DNA from: Lewinellaceae bacterium
GTDB taxonomy: Bacteria; Bacteroidota; Bacteroidia; Chitinophagales; Saprospiraceae
Direction of reading: 5' to 3'
DNA length: 64,000 nt
NCBI GenBank assembly: GCA_016712415.1
Contig: JADJRC010000003.1
Span: 1-64,000, forward strand
Positions 44,039 through 53,520 of the stretch are shown here, piece by piece. The notes under the pieces are model-generated. The model did not search any database. It had not been told where the DNA came from and saw only the letters and a program-made list of their open reading frames with translations. The position numbers were made by a program, and so were the translations under genes. Within the stretch, counting starts at the first letter, position 1; each line of letters begins with the position of its first letter.

Positions 44039-46249
44039 TCATCGCCGCACCGCCCGCACAAACCGCCCGGTCTGCCGCTCGCCCTGCTCGTTAATTGCTT
44101 CGAGGTAGTAGATTCCGGCAGGCCAGCCGGATGGCAATTCAAGCGTTAAAATATCTGCTTTAACAGTTGCTGTCTGGTGGTGAAGTTGCCGGCCAAAAGC
44201 ATCTGTCACACGGAGTTTAACCCGCTGGTTTTCCCAGTCTGGAAGTTGCAAACTAAGGACATCCAAAGCAGGATTTGGGAAAATGCTCAGTTGCTTGCCG
44301 GAAGAGAACAGTTCTTTGGTTTTCACGAGCATAGGATCATATACAAAAACGGGCGTGGCGCCCTGAAAACCAGTAAACCACAGGCGGTTGTCACGGTCCA
44401 CGAACATATCGTAAGGTTCGCTAGAAAATCCGGGCTCAAATCCGGGAGGCAACAAAAGACTCCATTCCCCACCGCGCAACAAAGCGACATTGGCAGAAAG
44501 CCCAACCGGGTTAAAGCCGATATACATCCCGCCTGCCTTGTCAAAAGTTATCCGGTAAATATCATCAGAAGGAATGTCGGAATTGGCAGTGGTGTAGCTT
44601 GTCCACGTTGTGCCGTCGAAGCGGGCAAGCCCGGCATCGGTGGCCAACCACACGGCTCCATCAGGGGCAACAGCCATTTGATGCGCAAAGGTGAAGGGCA
44701 GCCCGGTATTCGATAGGTCAATATTTTCCCAGTTGACGCCGTCGAATTTCAGCAATATACCACCGTTGGAAAGAAACCAGGAGGTGTTATCGGGCCCAAA
44801 AGCAATGGAAATGATGAATTTGTTGGAAGGCAAGGAAAGTACGTCTCCCGGGAAATAAGTCCATTCGCCCGCTTTGTACCGGATTAAATTCGTCGTGACA
44901 GCACCACCCATAATGCCTGCAAACCATACGGTTCCTTCAGCATCTGAATTGACGGTCCAGTAATCCGCTATTTGGGGGTAGGCCAGTTTGACGTCGTTGA
45001 ACACGCTCCACGCCGTGCCATCAAAGCGCAGGATATCTCCCCCTATCATGCCGAACCAAACATTGCCCAACACATCGCCTTCCGCAGTGTAAACATCATC
45101 GTATTGGACGATGGCACCGAGCTCAGAGGGGTTAAATGTTTCCCATACATCTCCTTCTTTTTTTGCAATGACTTCTTTATTTTCCGCAAAAGCGCCGCCA
45201 AACCACATATTTCCCGCCGAATCTTGTGTTATTGCATACACTGCGCCGGGCAAATCAGGCGCGTTGCCGAAGTCCATTCTGTTCCACATCTGGCCATCAA
45301 ACCTGGTCAGGTCGCAAGAGGATGTCCAGAACCAGAATTGCCCGGCGCCATCAACGGCAGGTCTGATTTTATTAGTGGGCAATTGCAACAGGGTACAGCC
45401 AACATCTGCATCCAGGTAGTGTGTCCAGACGGCGCCGTCAAGCACAGAAATACTTTTTGTAAAAGTTATCCAGAGCCTGTCCTGCTCGTCAAAGACCACA
45501 TCGACAGAAAAACCTACTCCCGGAAGTCCGATATCTGCAGGTGCATAATCTGTCCAGGTGTTGGCCTCAAATTTAGCAACCCTGTTCGTGCCTTCTGTCA
45601 CCCAAACGATGCCCGTAGACGTCACTGCGACGGATTTACAACTATTTAAGCCTGCAATACCTGTATTGGTCGCATTGTAAACAGTCCAATCAATGCCATC
45701 CCAAACAGCCAGCCCGGCATTGGTGGCAAAATAGGTTTTGCCGTCGGCGCCAAAAGCGAGGTCTGCAACATTGTCTGAAGGAAGTCCCGAATTCGTCGTT
45801 TTCAGAGTCGTCCAGGTGTTGTTTTCAAAAATAGCACATCCCAAACTGCCCGCTGCCACGCCTATTCGTCCATCAGGCGAAGCCCTCAGGACCTTGGCAT
45901 TCGTGCTGGAAAACGACAATCCTGTCTGGGTCGAATCCCAGCCCGACCAGGCATTACCGTCATACCTGGCAATACCTCCGGAATGGGCTACCCACCAGTT
46001 TTCACCATAGTCTACCGCTACCCGCACGGCCCTTTTAAAGGGAATACCTGAGTTAATGGCATCGTAAATGGCCGGGTTGCCCAAAGTGTCGAAGCGGGTA
46101 AGGCCAAAATCTGTAGCGACCAGGATGGTATTTCCACGGGCAGCGAGGTCATTGACGGTAGTATTGGGGTAAAATTGTTGCCAGGAGGCATTTTGGCCTG
46201 TCAGGATGGTTGTCGTAATAGCAAAGAGAAAAGTAAGTGTTTTTGACAT
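44039..46249 (-). CDS. T9SS-secreted two-component-regulator-propeller repeat protein
   Basis: 736 residues, signal peptide MSKTLTFLFAITTTILTG. Blades of the Reg_prop type recur: DLAARGNTILVATDFGLTRF, VADLAFGADGKTYFATNAGL, MAVAPDGAVWLATDAGLARF, each followed by FDG..W. Two seven-bladed propellers fit the length. The C-terminal ~75 residues (LSIFPNPALDVLSLQLPDWE to GRFVRAVRR) are a T9SS sorting domain. Unlike hybrid two-component sensors it has no TM or kinase part. Surface protein of unknown binding partner. Confidence 0.87.
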   Translation of the reverse strand: MSKTLTFLFAITTTILTGQNASWQQFYPNTTVNDLAARGNTILVATDFGLTRFDTLGNPAIYDAINSGIPFKRAVRVAVDYGENWWVAHSGGIARYDGNAWSGWDSTQTGLSFSSTNAKVLRASPDGRIGVAAGSLGCAIFENNTWTTLKTTNSGLPSDNVADLAFGADGKTYFATNAGLAVWDGIDWTVYNATNTGIAGLNSCKSVAVTSTGIVWVTEGTNRVAKFEANTWTDYAPADIGLPGVGFSVDVVFDEQDRLWITFTKSISVLDGAVWTHYLDADVGCTLLQLPTNKIRPAVDGAGQFWFWTSSCDLTRFDGQMWNRMDFGNAPDLPGAVYAITQDSAGNMWFGGAFAENKEVIAKKEGDVWETFNPSELGAIVQYDDVYTAEGDVLGNVWFGMIGGDILRFDGTAWSVFNDVKLAYPQIADYWTVNSDAEGTVWFAGIMGGAVTTNLIRYKAGEWTYFPGDVLSLPSNKFIISIAFGPDNTSWFLSNGGILLKFDGVNWENIDLSNTGLPFTFAHQMAVAPDGAVWLATDAGLARFDGTTWTSYTTANSDIPSDDIYRITFDKAGGMYIGFNPVGLSANVALLRGGEWSLLLPPGFEPGFSSEPYDMFVDRDNRLWFTGFQGATPVFVYDPMLVKTKELFSSGKQLSIFPNPALDVLSLQLPDWENQRVKLRVTDAFGRQLHHQTATVKADILTLELPSGWPAGIYYLEAINEQGERQTGRFVRAVRR

Positions 46250-46291
46250 CGTACGATATTTTTGGTGATGTGTATAGGTCGTTGCTGATTA

Positions 46292-47662
46292 TTAGTGCTT
46301 CAAGACCGGGTATGTCAGGCGGCCATGCGCACATGCTACCGTCAATACATATTGCCCCGCCGGCAAATCCGCGACCTGGATAAAGGTATTAAAATCCGAT
46401 TGTCCGTTCATCGTTTGCCGGCGAACCAGGCGCCCCTGCATGTCGTTGAGCAGGAGGAGATAGTCTGCCGTTTTTTCAGATTTTACTTTTACCTGTAAAA
46501 TATCGCTCGCTGGGTTGGGCGAAACCGATACTTCTGCTTCAAAAGGGGTTGCCGAAAATAATCCTACAAACGGGCTGCCCGTGTACTTGAAGAGGCGGGT
46601 TGGGTGATTCAGTTGCTGGAACTCGCCGGCCCAGCCGGTGTCGCCATCGCGGAAAGTAGGCCAGCCGATGATCTCGCCGCTGCTGATCTGTTGCCAGGTA
46701 ATACCCCGGTCGGGACTCAACCAGGTTTCGAAAGGGCCGCTGAGGATGCCGTCTTTAGTGATCCCCATCAGGATGAAAGACGAATTGGGGATGTACTCTA
46801 TTCCCAGCAACCTGAATTCACCGTTGAATGGCGTGATATTGGTCCAGTTGGTGCCGCCGTCGGCAGTGTGCGCTATGATGGAAGTGTGCAGATCGAATGT
46901 ACTGACGAAGCCATTGTTCGCGTCAGAGAACGATACAGCATTGACCGCCGACAACGGCGTTTGTGCGACCAGCCAGGTAAGGCCTGCATTTTGCGAGCGA
47001 AAAATGCGGCCGCTACTGGTACCAAACCAAATTGTATTGCCCAAGACGTCTCCCGTATTGTTGAAGCCGAATTCGCCGGGCAAAGGGTCGGGAATATTGG
47101 CGCCCGGTACACGCTCCCAAAAGAGCCCGCCATTTGAAGTGGTATATATTTCAAATTCGCCGTCGCGCGGGTCGCCGACGACGCAGGCTTTGGCAGGCGA
47201 GAAAGCGTGTATATAATCGGGCCAGGACACAACCGGATCCCAGCCGACCGGCGAAAGGGTCCAGGTTTGGCTGCCGTCGGTGGTTTTGAGCGTTTTTGCG
47301 TTGCCAAACTCGTCGAGGCCGCTGATAAAAGCCGTATTTTCATCTATGACACTCATATTGGCAATGAAAGGCAGGTCGCCGAGCGGCACCAGTGTAACAC
47401 TCCAGTTGGCGCCGCCATCCACCGTGCGGGCCATGTAAACCGGCGAGGGTCCGAAAAACCCATACAGCGAATCGTTTACCTCGAATTTGACGCCAACGGC
47501 CCAAATTACATTTTCGTTGAGCACTTCGATATCGGCAATACCGATGGTGTCGCCAAAAGGCGGGTTGTAGGCAGTCCAGGTCGTTTGGGAGTATACAGGG
47601 GCTGTCTTAAAAAGCAGAACGAAAGCAAACAACAACAGAAGGGGATAAGGAAGATTTTTCAT
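46292..47662 (-). CDS. T9SS-secreted BNR/YCF48-like beta-propeller protein
   Basis: 456 residues, signal peptide MKNLPYPLLLLFAFVLLFKT. Repeated blades with TVDGGANW, TTDGSQTW, TSNGGLFW, SQNAGLTW, TADGGTNW, the Asp-box motif S/T-x-D-x-G-x-x-W of BNR/YCF48-like propellers. The C-terminal ~75 residues (AEVSVSPNPASDILQVKVKS to LTYPVLKH) are a T9SS sorting domain. It shares strand and style with the Reg_prop gene 42 bp downstream. Confidence 0.87.
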   Translation of the reverse strand: MKNLPYPLLLLFAFVLLFKTAPVYSQTTWTAYNPPFGDTIGIADIEVLNENVIWAVGVKFEVNDSLYGFFGPSPVYMARTVDGGANWSVTLVPLGDLPFIANMSVIDENTAFISGLDEFGNAKTLKTTDGSQTWTLSPVGWDPVVSWPDYIHAFSPAKACVVGDPRDGEFEIYTTSNGGLFWERVPGANIPDPLPGEFGFNNTGDVLGNTIWFGTSSGRIFRSQNAGLTWLVAQTPLSAVNAVSFSDANNGFVSTFDLHTSIIAHTADGGTNWTNITPFNGEFRLLGIEYIPNSSFILMGITKDGILSGPFETWLSPDRGITWQQISSGEIIGWPTFRDGDTGWAGEFQQLNHPTRLFKYTGSPFVGLFSATPFEAEVSVSPNPASDILQVKVKSEKTADYLLLLNDMQGRLVRRQTMNGQSDFNTFIQVADLPAGQYVLTVACAHGRLTYPVLKH

Positions 47663-47790
47663 TTTGAGAGAGAATGTTTAGGCGTGAAACTTCTTTGCTG
47701 TTCGGGCAAACAAACAGCCGAAAGCACAGTACCGCCAGATCTCTCCATCTTAACAGGTTGCCGAAAAAAATTTGATGCCGTTCCCGCAAC

Positions 47791-50763
47791 TCACTCCACT
47801 ACCACAAATCCCGCCCAGTAGAACGGTTCGTAGTGCTGCCGCCGCATCTCGTCCTGTGCGGCACGCAGCGCCAGGCGGGTGGGCAATTTTTCGGTCAGGA
47901 GTTTTCCGTAAAACACCGTCATGAGTTCCTGGGTCTGGTAGTCGGGCACCTGCCACAGCGACATGACGAGGGTTTTGGCGCCTGCAATTTTAAAGGCCCG
48001 TTGCAGGCCATACACGCCCTCGTTGCCTTCGATATGGCCCAGACCGGTTTCGCAGGCGGAGAGCACCACCAGTTCGGTGTTGCGCAGATCGGTCTGGCTG
48101 ATCTCGTAGGCGGTCAGGATACCGTCTTCCCGGTTGCCGAGGGGGCGGCCGGTTTTCCAGGCGTGGTTGGCGCCGGCTAGAATGAGGCCGGAGCGGATCA
48201 TGGGGTGGTCGGAAAGTTTAAATACAGGCTCTTCCGATGGCATGTTTTGGATTTGGGATTTCGGGTTGCTCGCGGGATCGGGAAAGAAGAAGCCGTGCGT
48301 AGACAGGTGCAAAATGCGCGGAGAAGTCCCCGGCTGCCCGATTTGTTTGAAAGACTCCTCGGTGGCCAGCCAGCCTTTAAGCGCTATAACGCTTACGCCC
48401 GACCGGGATAATGCCGCAGCGATGTTGTCTACTTCTTTTTCGGACCATTTCAGGAAATCCCATGTGTCGCCGCGAAGGGTGGAATCGGTTTGGGCAAACG
48501 ACAGGCCGCGCAATCCGTCAGTAATGCCGGCCTGCGGAACCGGATAGAGCGTACTGTCCATGTCAAACTGGATACCGCCGTAGATCAGTGCCGTGGGTGT
48601 CTCGTTTGCTGATACACGCCGGCTTTCGGTAACCAGTTGGCGCGTACTACCGAGTGCCACCATATCGTGCCGGTCGGAAAGCACGGCTTTGGGTCCGGTC
48701 GGCAGGGCTGCCAGGTTCAGGCGATGCAACAGCCCGTCCGGGGAATAATACACCGTGCGCGTGTCTGCCAATTGTGATTCGAGCGGCAACCAGAGCAGGC
48801 GATACAGGGCGTCATTGCCGTAAAGTTCGTTGACCTGATCGTTGTTTATCTTCTTGTCGGCTGCCGGCAAAAGGGTTTTGAGTTGTTTTTCTTCGCACAG
48901 CGGGATAAAGGCAGGGTGTTGCATGCCGGGTTTCAGGAGCAGGGCAGCGTAGAGCACGCTGTCGGTAAGTTCGGGGGTATAGTAGGTAAAGTGGATAAAT
49001 TCAAGTGCGGCTTCGTTGGGGCGGAGCGTGGATTGCACTTCCTGCCAGGTTACCTGGCGGGTAGCGTCGCCAAAACCGGATATGGCGCGGGCGAGTTCTT
49101 TTTCGAGAACGTTGGCTGCCGATTCGAGGCTGGGTAAATTTTTCTGTTCGATAAGCGGTTTGGCATATTCATTTTCCAACCGCCGGTAATAGGAAACCAG
49201 TAATTCAACCTTTTTTTGGGTGTTGGTATCCCGATGATTCTTTGTCCTTATGTTGAGCAAGGATTCGAGGGCAAGCCCTTTATAAAAAAGTGCATTGTCA
49301 AAATACAATCCTTTTGTATCCAACAGTACTCCATTAGTCTTCTGAATAAAAGAATAGTATTCGTCATATCTTGTTGAAAGTAATTTCAAATAGGTCGTCA
49401 ATTCCTCCAAAGAAGAATAGCGGGTCGCTCTGATGCATAGTTTTCTGTTCAATAAAGCAAGTTCATCGAAAAGCGGCCGGGCATCCATATAGCGCATTCG
49501 GGCAAAATATAACCTTGCCAGATTGCTTGTTATGCTGGCAACTTCGGGGTGTTCCTTGCCATAGTTGCGTTCATAAATTAATTTTGATTCAATATAATTA
49601 TGCTCTGCTTCTGTCCACTGTTTTTCTTTATAAGCAATCTCACCAAGTCCGCTTAAAGTAGCAGCAAGCAGCGAATGATCCTTGCCGAGGTATTGTTCTC
49701 TTATTTCTTTCGCTTCTGTCATTACTTTTTTTGCATCCGAAAGCCGCCCTGTTTCCATATATAGTTTTCCAAGATTACTCAAACTGACGGCATAATCCGG
49801 GGTAGTTTTCCCCGCAGAAGATTCCTTTAACGCCTTGCCTTCAAGGAGGAATTTTTCAGATTCTTCAAATCTTCCAATTTTTCGATACAATATCCCAATG
49901 TTGTTAAGAATCATACCATATCTGGCAGATTGTTGGCCGTTTGTCTTTTCATATATAGACTTGGCTTCAAACAACAAATTCAGTGCTTCTTCATACCGGC
50001 CCAATTGGGAGACCAGATTTGACAAATTAATTAAATTACCGGCATAAGCGGTATTTTCTGTGCCTACTACCCGTTTTCGTATTTCGATTGCTTGCAAATA
50101 GTATGTCTCGGATGTTCCATATTCACCCAGGTTGCTATACAGCATTGCTAAATTATTCAAGGTAGCCGCGAAATCCCTTGTATCCTTTCCCAATATTTTT
50201 TCCTGAATATCTTTTGCTTCCAGGAGTAATTTTTCCGCCGCTTCATACCTGCTTAGTGTATTGTAAAAAGTTCCAAGATTAATTAGCCCTACAACATAAT
50301 CTCTGTGTTCTTTACCATAAATTTTTTGAGTGATTGTTTGCGCTTCTAAAAAAAGCGGCTCGGCTTCATCATACCTGCCCGTTTCCACACAGAGCGTGGC
50401 AATCTTTGTCAATACCATGCAATAGTTTATGTTTTCCTTGCCATATATCTTTTCACGTATGGAGAGCGCCTCCAGGTATAGCGGTTCGGCCAGGTCCGTT
50501 TTTCCATAACTTTGGTAGGCTCTGCCCAGCGTAAACAGACTGGTTGCATAACTTTTATGATTCTTCCCAAGTGCCTTTAAAGCCAATTGTTTCGCCGCTT
50601 CTCCATGCTGCACCGCTTCTTCAAATGATTTTTTGTTTGTCAGATTCCAGGAAATTTCCGACAAGCTATCTACCCCCTTCGCCACCACCGCCGTATCCAC
50701 AATCTGTGTGAAACCTGAAAAAGCAAAAAGCAGAAAAGCGAAAATGCAAATGGTTTTTTTCAT
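47791..50763 (-). CDS. TPR-CHAT protease (caspase-like), exported
   Basis: 990 residues, signal peptide MKKTICIFAFLLFAFSGFTQ. Residues ~30-450 are about ten TPR repeats of the Kinesin-light-chain type (YATSLFTLGRAYQSYGKTDL; AATLNNLAMLYSNLGEYGTS). The C-terminal ~300 form a CHAT domain. Its catalytic dyad is His in ILHLSTHGFFFPDP and Cys in VVLSACETGLGHIEGN; both are present. CHAT proteases include separase-like and bacterial gasdermin-cleaving enzymes. Third gene after a sigma factor and a TM protein on the same strand (31-bp gap). The signal peptide puts it in the periplasm or outside. Confidence 0.88.
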   Translation of the reverse strand: MKKTICIFAFLLFAFSGFTQIVDTAVVAKGVDSLSEISWNLTNKKSFEEAVQHGEAAKQLALKALGKNHKSYATSLFTLGRAYQSYGKTDLAEPLYLEALSIREKIYGKENINYCMVLTKIATLCVETGRYDEAEPLFLEAQTITQKIYGKEHRDYVVGLINLGTFYNTLSRYEAAEKLLLEAKDIQEKILGKDTRDFAATLNNLAMLYSNLGEYGTSETYYLQAIEIRKRVVGTENTAYAGNLINLSNLVSQLGRYEEALNLLFEAKSIYEKTNGQQSARYGMILNNIGILYRKIGRFEESEKFLLEGKALKESSAGKTTPDYAVSLSNLGKLYMETGRLSDAKKVMTEAKEIREQYLGKDHSLLAATLSGLGEIAYKEKQWTEAEHNYIESKLIYERNYGKEHPEVASITSNLARLYFARMRYMDARPLFDELALLNRKLCIRATRYSSLEELTTYLKLLSTRYDEYYSFIQKTNGVLLDTKGLYFDNALFYKGLALESLLNIRTKNHRDTNTQKKVELLVSYYRRLENEYAKPLIEQKNLPSLESAANVLEKELARAISGFGDATRQVTWQEVQSTLRPNEAALEFIHFTYYTPELTDSVLYAALLLKPGMQHPAFIPLCEEKQLKTLLPAADKKINNDQVNELYGNDALYRLLWLPLESQLADTRTVYYSPDGLLHRLNLAALPTGPKAVLSDRHDMVALGSTRQLVTESRRVSANETPTALIYGGIQFDMDSTLYPVPQAGITDGLRGLSFAQTDSTLRGDTWDFLKWSEKEVDNIAAALSRSGVSVIALKGWLATEESFKQIGQPGTSPRILHLSTHGFFFPDPASNPKSQIQNMPSEEPVFKLSDHPMIRSGLILAGANHAWKTGRPLGNREDGILTAYEISQTDLRNTELVVLSACETGLGHIEGNEGVYGLQRAFKIAGAKTLVMSLWQVPDYQTQELMTVFYGKLLTEKLPTRLALRAAQDEMRRQHYEPFYWAGFVVVE

Positions 50764-50793
50764 GGCAATTTATGTTTTGAAAGGGTGAAACAA

Positions 50794-51654
50794 TCACTTC
50801 AAATCCTGCAGCAGGCGCTCCGCGTCGGCCCGGCGGGGCGAGCCGGGGTCGGCGGAGATACGGCGCAGCAGGGATTCGGCCTCTTTGGTGCGACCGGCAT
50901 GGAGGCGACTGAGAGCCAGGTACCATCCAATCTGGGCGCTGAAGCGGGAGTTGTCATTCCGGAGTATGTTTTCCAGCAAATCACCGGCTGCGACAGATTT
51001 CCCCGTAGCCAGCAGGCAGTTGGCTTTGAGGAACAGGAGGTTTTCGTTGTTTTTTGCGGAAGCGCCCAGCGAATCGAACGCGACCAGGGCTTCGCGATAG
51101 TCGCCATCCCAGTATAGTTGCCGGAAGCGGTCGGAAGGAGACTGTTCGGCCTCTCCCCGGCGTGCGGGTTCCAGTGAAGGGTCTTTGTACGGCTGAAACT
51201 GCGCCGCGAAAACCCGTTGGCGATCAGGTGTTTTTGGTAGGGGTTCGGGTTGTTTTTCCGGGGGGGATACGGCGGGTATGGTGTCTGTTGGCGCTGGTAT
51301 GTCGATACTGCGATGTTCCATTGCCGGCGCCTGGGCAGGCGGGTTGTTTGACTTTAACCACCACCATATTGCCCATGCGCCGAGCAATACAGCCACCGAG
51401 CCACCGAGCCACCATAGCCAACGACTGCCCGGCTTGTCCGCCGCGGCATCCAGTTCCCGCCCCTTTGCTGCCAGCCGCGCCCGCAGCATTGCGGCGCCCT
51501 CCAGGCGGACGGCCTCCAGGGCATCTTCATGCAATTGCACTGCTTCGCGGAAGGCCGTGTCGTCAGCCAGTCGGCGGCGGAATTCAGCGAGTTCCACCGC
51601 ATTGAGTGCGTTGCGGTGGTAGCGTTCGATGAGTTCGTGGTCTTGCTCTTCCAT
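50794..51654 (-). CDS. Anti-sigma-like membrane protein with TPR tail
   Basis: 286 residues. The N-terminal ~55 (HELIERYHRNALNAVELAEF, RRRLADDTAFREAVQLHEDA) look like the short cytosolic anti-sigma helix set of Bacteroidota. One TM helix at ~79-100 (WLWWLGGSVAVLLGAWAIWW). A Pro-rich linker and a periplasmic helical C-terminus (FRQLYWDGDYREALVAFDSL; GWYLALSRLHAGRTKEAESL), TPR-like, follow. It is encoded between the sigma factor (11-bp gap) and the CHAT protein, so it likely ties the two across the inner membrane. Confidence 0.7.
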   Translation of the reverse strand: MEEQDHELIERYHRNALNAVELAEFRRRLADDTAFREAVQLHEDALEAVRLEGAAMLRARLAAKGRELDAAADKPGSRWLWWLGGSVAVLLGAWAIWWWLKSNNPPAQAPAMEHRSIDIPAPTDTIPAVSPPEKQPEPLPKTPDRQRVFAAQFQPYKDPSLEPARRGEAEQSPSDRFRQLYWDGDYREALVAFDSLGASAKNNENLLFLKANCLLATGKSVAAGDLLENILRNDNSRFSAQIGWYLALSRLHAGRTKEAESLLRRISADPGSPRRADAERLLQDLK

Positions 51655-51665
51655 GGTTGGCTTGG

Positions 51666-52247
51666 TCAGACGATTGCTGCCCGGGCGGTTTTAATTAAGT
51701 CTTTTAATCGTTTGAGACAGCGCGACAGGGTGGCGCTGGTCGTGTTGGCATTGTTATGCTCCCACTCCTGTTGTATTTCTTCGAGGCTTTTTTCCATGAA
51801 ATACCGCTGCACCAGCATCTCCCGGCATTGGCCCGACATCGTTTTCATGGCGGTGTGCAAGAATTCTCTTTTTTCAGAATGGCCGTGATTTTCAGGAAAA
51901 TCGCTCCAGGAAGTGTCGTGTCGGAGCACCTCATCGATCTTGTCCTTCCAAAGCATGCGTTTTATTTTGCGTCGGTCATTCAGGAGGCGTTTGTACCCCA
52001 CAGAAAACAGCCATACCCGGGCCTCGTAGCGCAGAGCGGTTAGTTTTCCTGACATCACCTGCGTATAAAAAGCAATCACGGCATCCTGCCAGGCATCCTC
52101 CAGGTCATGCCTGTTGACATCGAAACGGCGGCCGGCCCAACGGAAAAAATCTGCCCGGTAACGTGTGTACAACTCTTCCACTGCCTGCGTCTGGCCAGAG
52201 CGGAGCGCATTTATGACGTCGTCGTTGTGGGGGCGGGGCACTTGCAT
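51666..52247 (-). CDS. ECF-type RNA polymerase sigma factor
   Basis: 193 residues from MQVPRPHNDDVINALRSGQT; the longer frame adds a non-conserved leader. Region 2 is AVEELYTRYRADFFRWAGRR and DLEDAWQDAVIAFY; region 4 is MKTMSGQCREMLVQRYFMEK, then SLEEIQQEWEHNN.. ATLSRCLKRLKDLI. First gene of the sigma / TM-TPR / CHAT operon. It is released or tethered by the next gene if that is its anti-sigma partner (inference). Confidence 0.87.
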   Translation of the reverse strand: MQVPRPHNDDVINALRSGQTQAVEELYTRYRADFFRWAGRRFDVNRHDLEDAWQDAVIAFYTQVMSGKLTALRYEARVWLFSVGYKRLLNDRRKIKRMLWKDKIDEVLRHDTSWSDFPENHGHSEKREFLHTAMKTMSGQCREMLVQRYFMEKSLEEIQQEWEHNNANTTSATLSRCLKRLKDLIKTARAAIV

Positions 52248-52454
52248 GGGGGTGGAGGACTGCTTTTTAGTGCCAATGTATTGCGTTTTGCGTCGGGTTG
52301 TCAAGTTTTTTTTGGCATGCCTGCCCCTCGTTTACCGGTACCACATTCGAAGATAAATCCTTCCCGTTTCTCCAACCGCACGAATGATGCAGAAGTCTCG
52401 CCGTGCTGCCTGTTTTTACAGGAAAGTTGCCGGCGGGCGTTCTCACCACACGTT

Positions 52455-52886
52455 TCAATCCGCCAGCAGTTTCTGTATTCGTTTTGTGGGCCCTGGGCAC
52501 AGCGTTTTGTGGCAATTCATGCAGGCCGTGGCCATGAGTTTAAACTGTTCGGTGGCCTTGGCGGGCGAGGATTTTTTGAGCATTTTTACCGATTCGATGT
52601 AGGAACCGGCCAACGCTTTATACTCCGGAGATGCTACTTTTTCCGGTTCGGTGGCGGCGGCAGTGAGTATTTTTTTGGCGTCTGCTTTTAGTCTGGGCTT
52701 ATGGCCGAGCGCAATTTCTTGCCTGGCAAGCGCTGCTTCATTGTAGAGTTCGTTCATCAAAACGGCCAGATCACTGCTGCCGTTGGGGTTGGTATCATTC
52801 CCGGTGGCGGTATTGTCATGGACTGTTGAACAGGAGAGTACGAACACGGCAGCGAGGATGGCAAGGGCGGTGGTCTTCAAGTACAT
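52455..52886 (-). CDS. Cytochrome c'-like lipoprotein
   Basis: About 143 residues from MYLKTTALAILAAVFVLSCS, a lipobox with Cys19. Four helices follow (DLAVLMNELYNEAALARQEI; YIESVKMLKKSSPAKATEQF), then CMNCHKTLCPG near the C-terminus, a haem-binding CxxCH placed as in cytochrome c' / c-556. It likely carries one haem c in the periplasm or envelope; redox partner unknown. Single gene near the sigma operon, on the same strand. Confidence 0.75.
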   Translation of the reverse strand: MYLKTTALAILAAVFVLSCSTVHDNTATGNDTNPNGSSDLAVLMNELYNEAALARQEIALGHKPRLKADAKKILTAAATEPEKVASPEYKALAGSYIESVKMLKKSSPAKATEQFKLMATACMNCHKTLCPGPTKRIQKLLAD

Positions 52887-52974
52887 GGTGGCGCAATTTT
52901 TGGGCAAAATTAGAACAATTCGACCGTATCATCTGGGTGGTCGTAATTGGCGGCGTTTAGTTCGTAGGGGAAGG

Positions 52975-53186
52975 TTTCTGCCGGATTCCGGTGGGAATAT
53001 GGTCGGGAGGCCGGTCCGCGGATTCCGGTGGGAATATGGTCGGGAGGCAAAGCCCGATAGATTGTTCAAACGAGGCATAGCCTCGCTCGAGCGGGGTTTC
53101 TGCCGGATTCCGGTGGAAATATGGTCGGGAGGCAAAGCCCGATAGATTGTTCAAACGAGGCATAGCCTCGCTCGAGCGGGGGCGGG
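52975..53186. repeat. Imperfect ~85-bp tandem repeats with CGAGGC hairpins
   Basis: Three copies, the first truncated, of GATTCCGGTGG.AATATGGTC, GGGAGGCAAAGCCCGATAGA, TTGTTCAAACGAGGCATAGC and CTCGCTCGAGCGGGG. The hairpin CGAGGCATAGCCTCG is the same word family as at 43023-43141. Upstream of the cytochrome c'-like gene. Confidence 0.8.
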
Positions 53187-53520
53187 GAGTTATGCCCGAC
53201 AGCGATTCGCTCATCTTCCTGTTAGGAAAAGTTTCTATGACCCGGACTGCTTACGATCGAAGGGTTCCAAAACTGGACTACGAACAAAAACGATTTATCT
53301 GGGCCGAAAATGACACCTGATAATCCGCTTTTCCCACAATTTCAACAACCCTTTCGCCGATCAAAAATTTTTATGGATTTTTGACCGCCGAGGGTATTGA
53401 AATGTGGAAAAAGGCATCACAAAAACTCCAAACGCTTTTGATCCAAATTATTCTTTGACTACGCGGTGAAGACCTTGACCAGACACACTTTTTGAAACAT
53501 TACCATTAAAAGCAAAAAAA
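53187..53520. other. Intergenic region without recognised features
   Basis: About 330 bp between the repeats and the HELVH gene. AT-rich towards the gene. No ORF with support, no hairpin of note. It may hold the promoter of the next gene. Confidence 0.4.
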
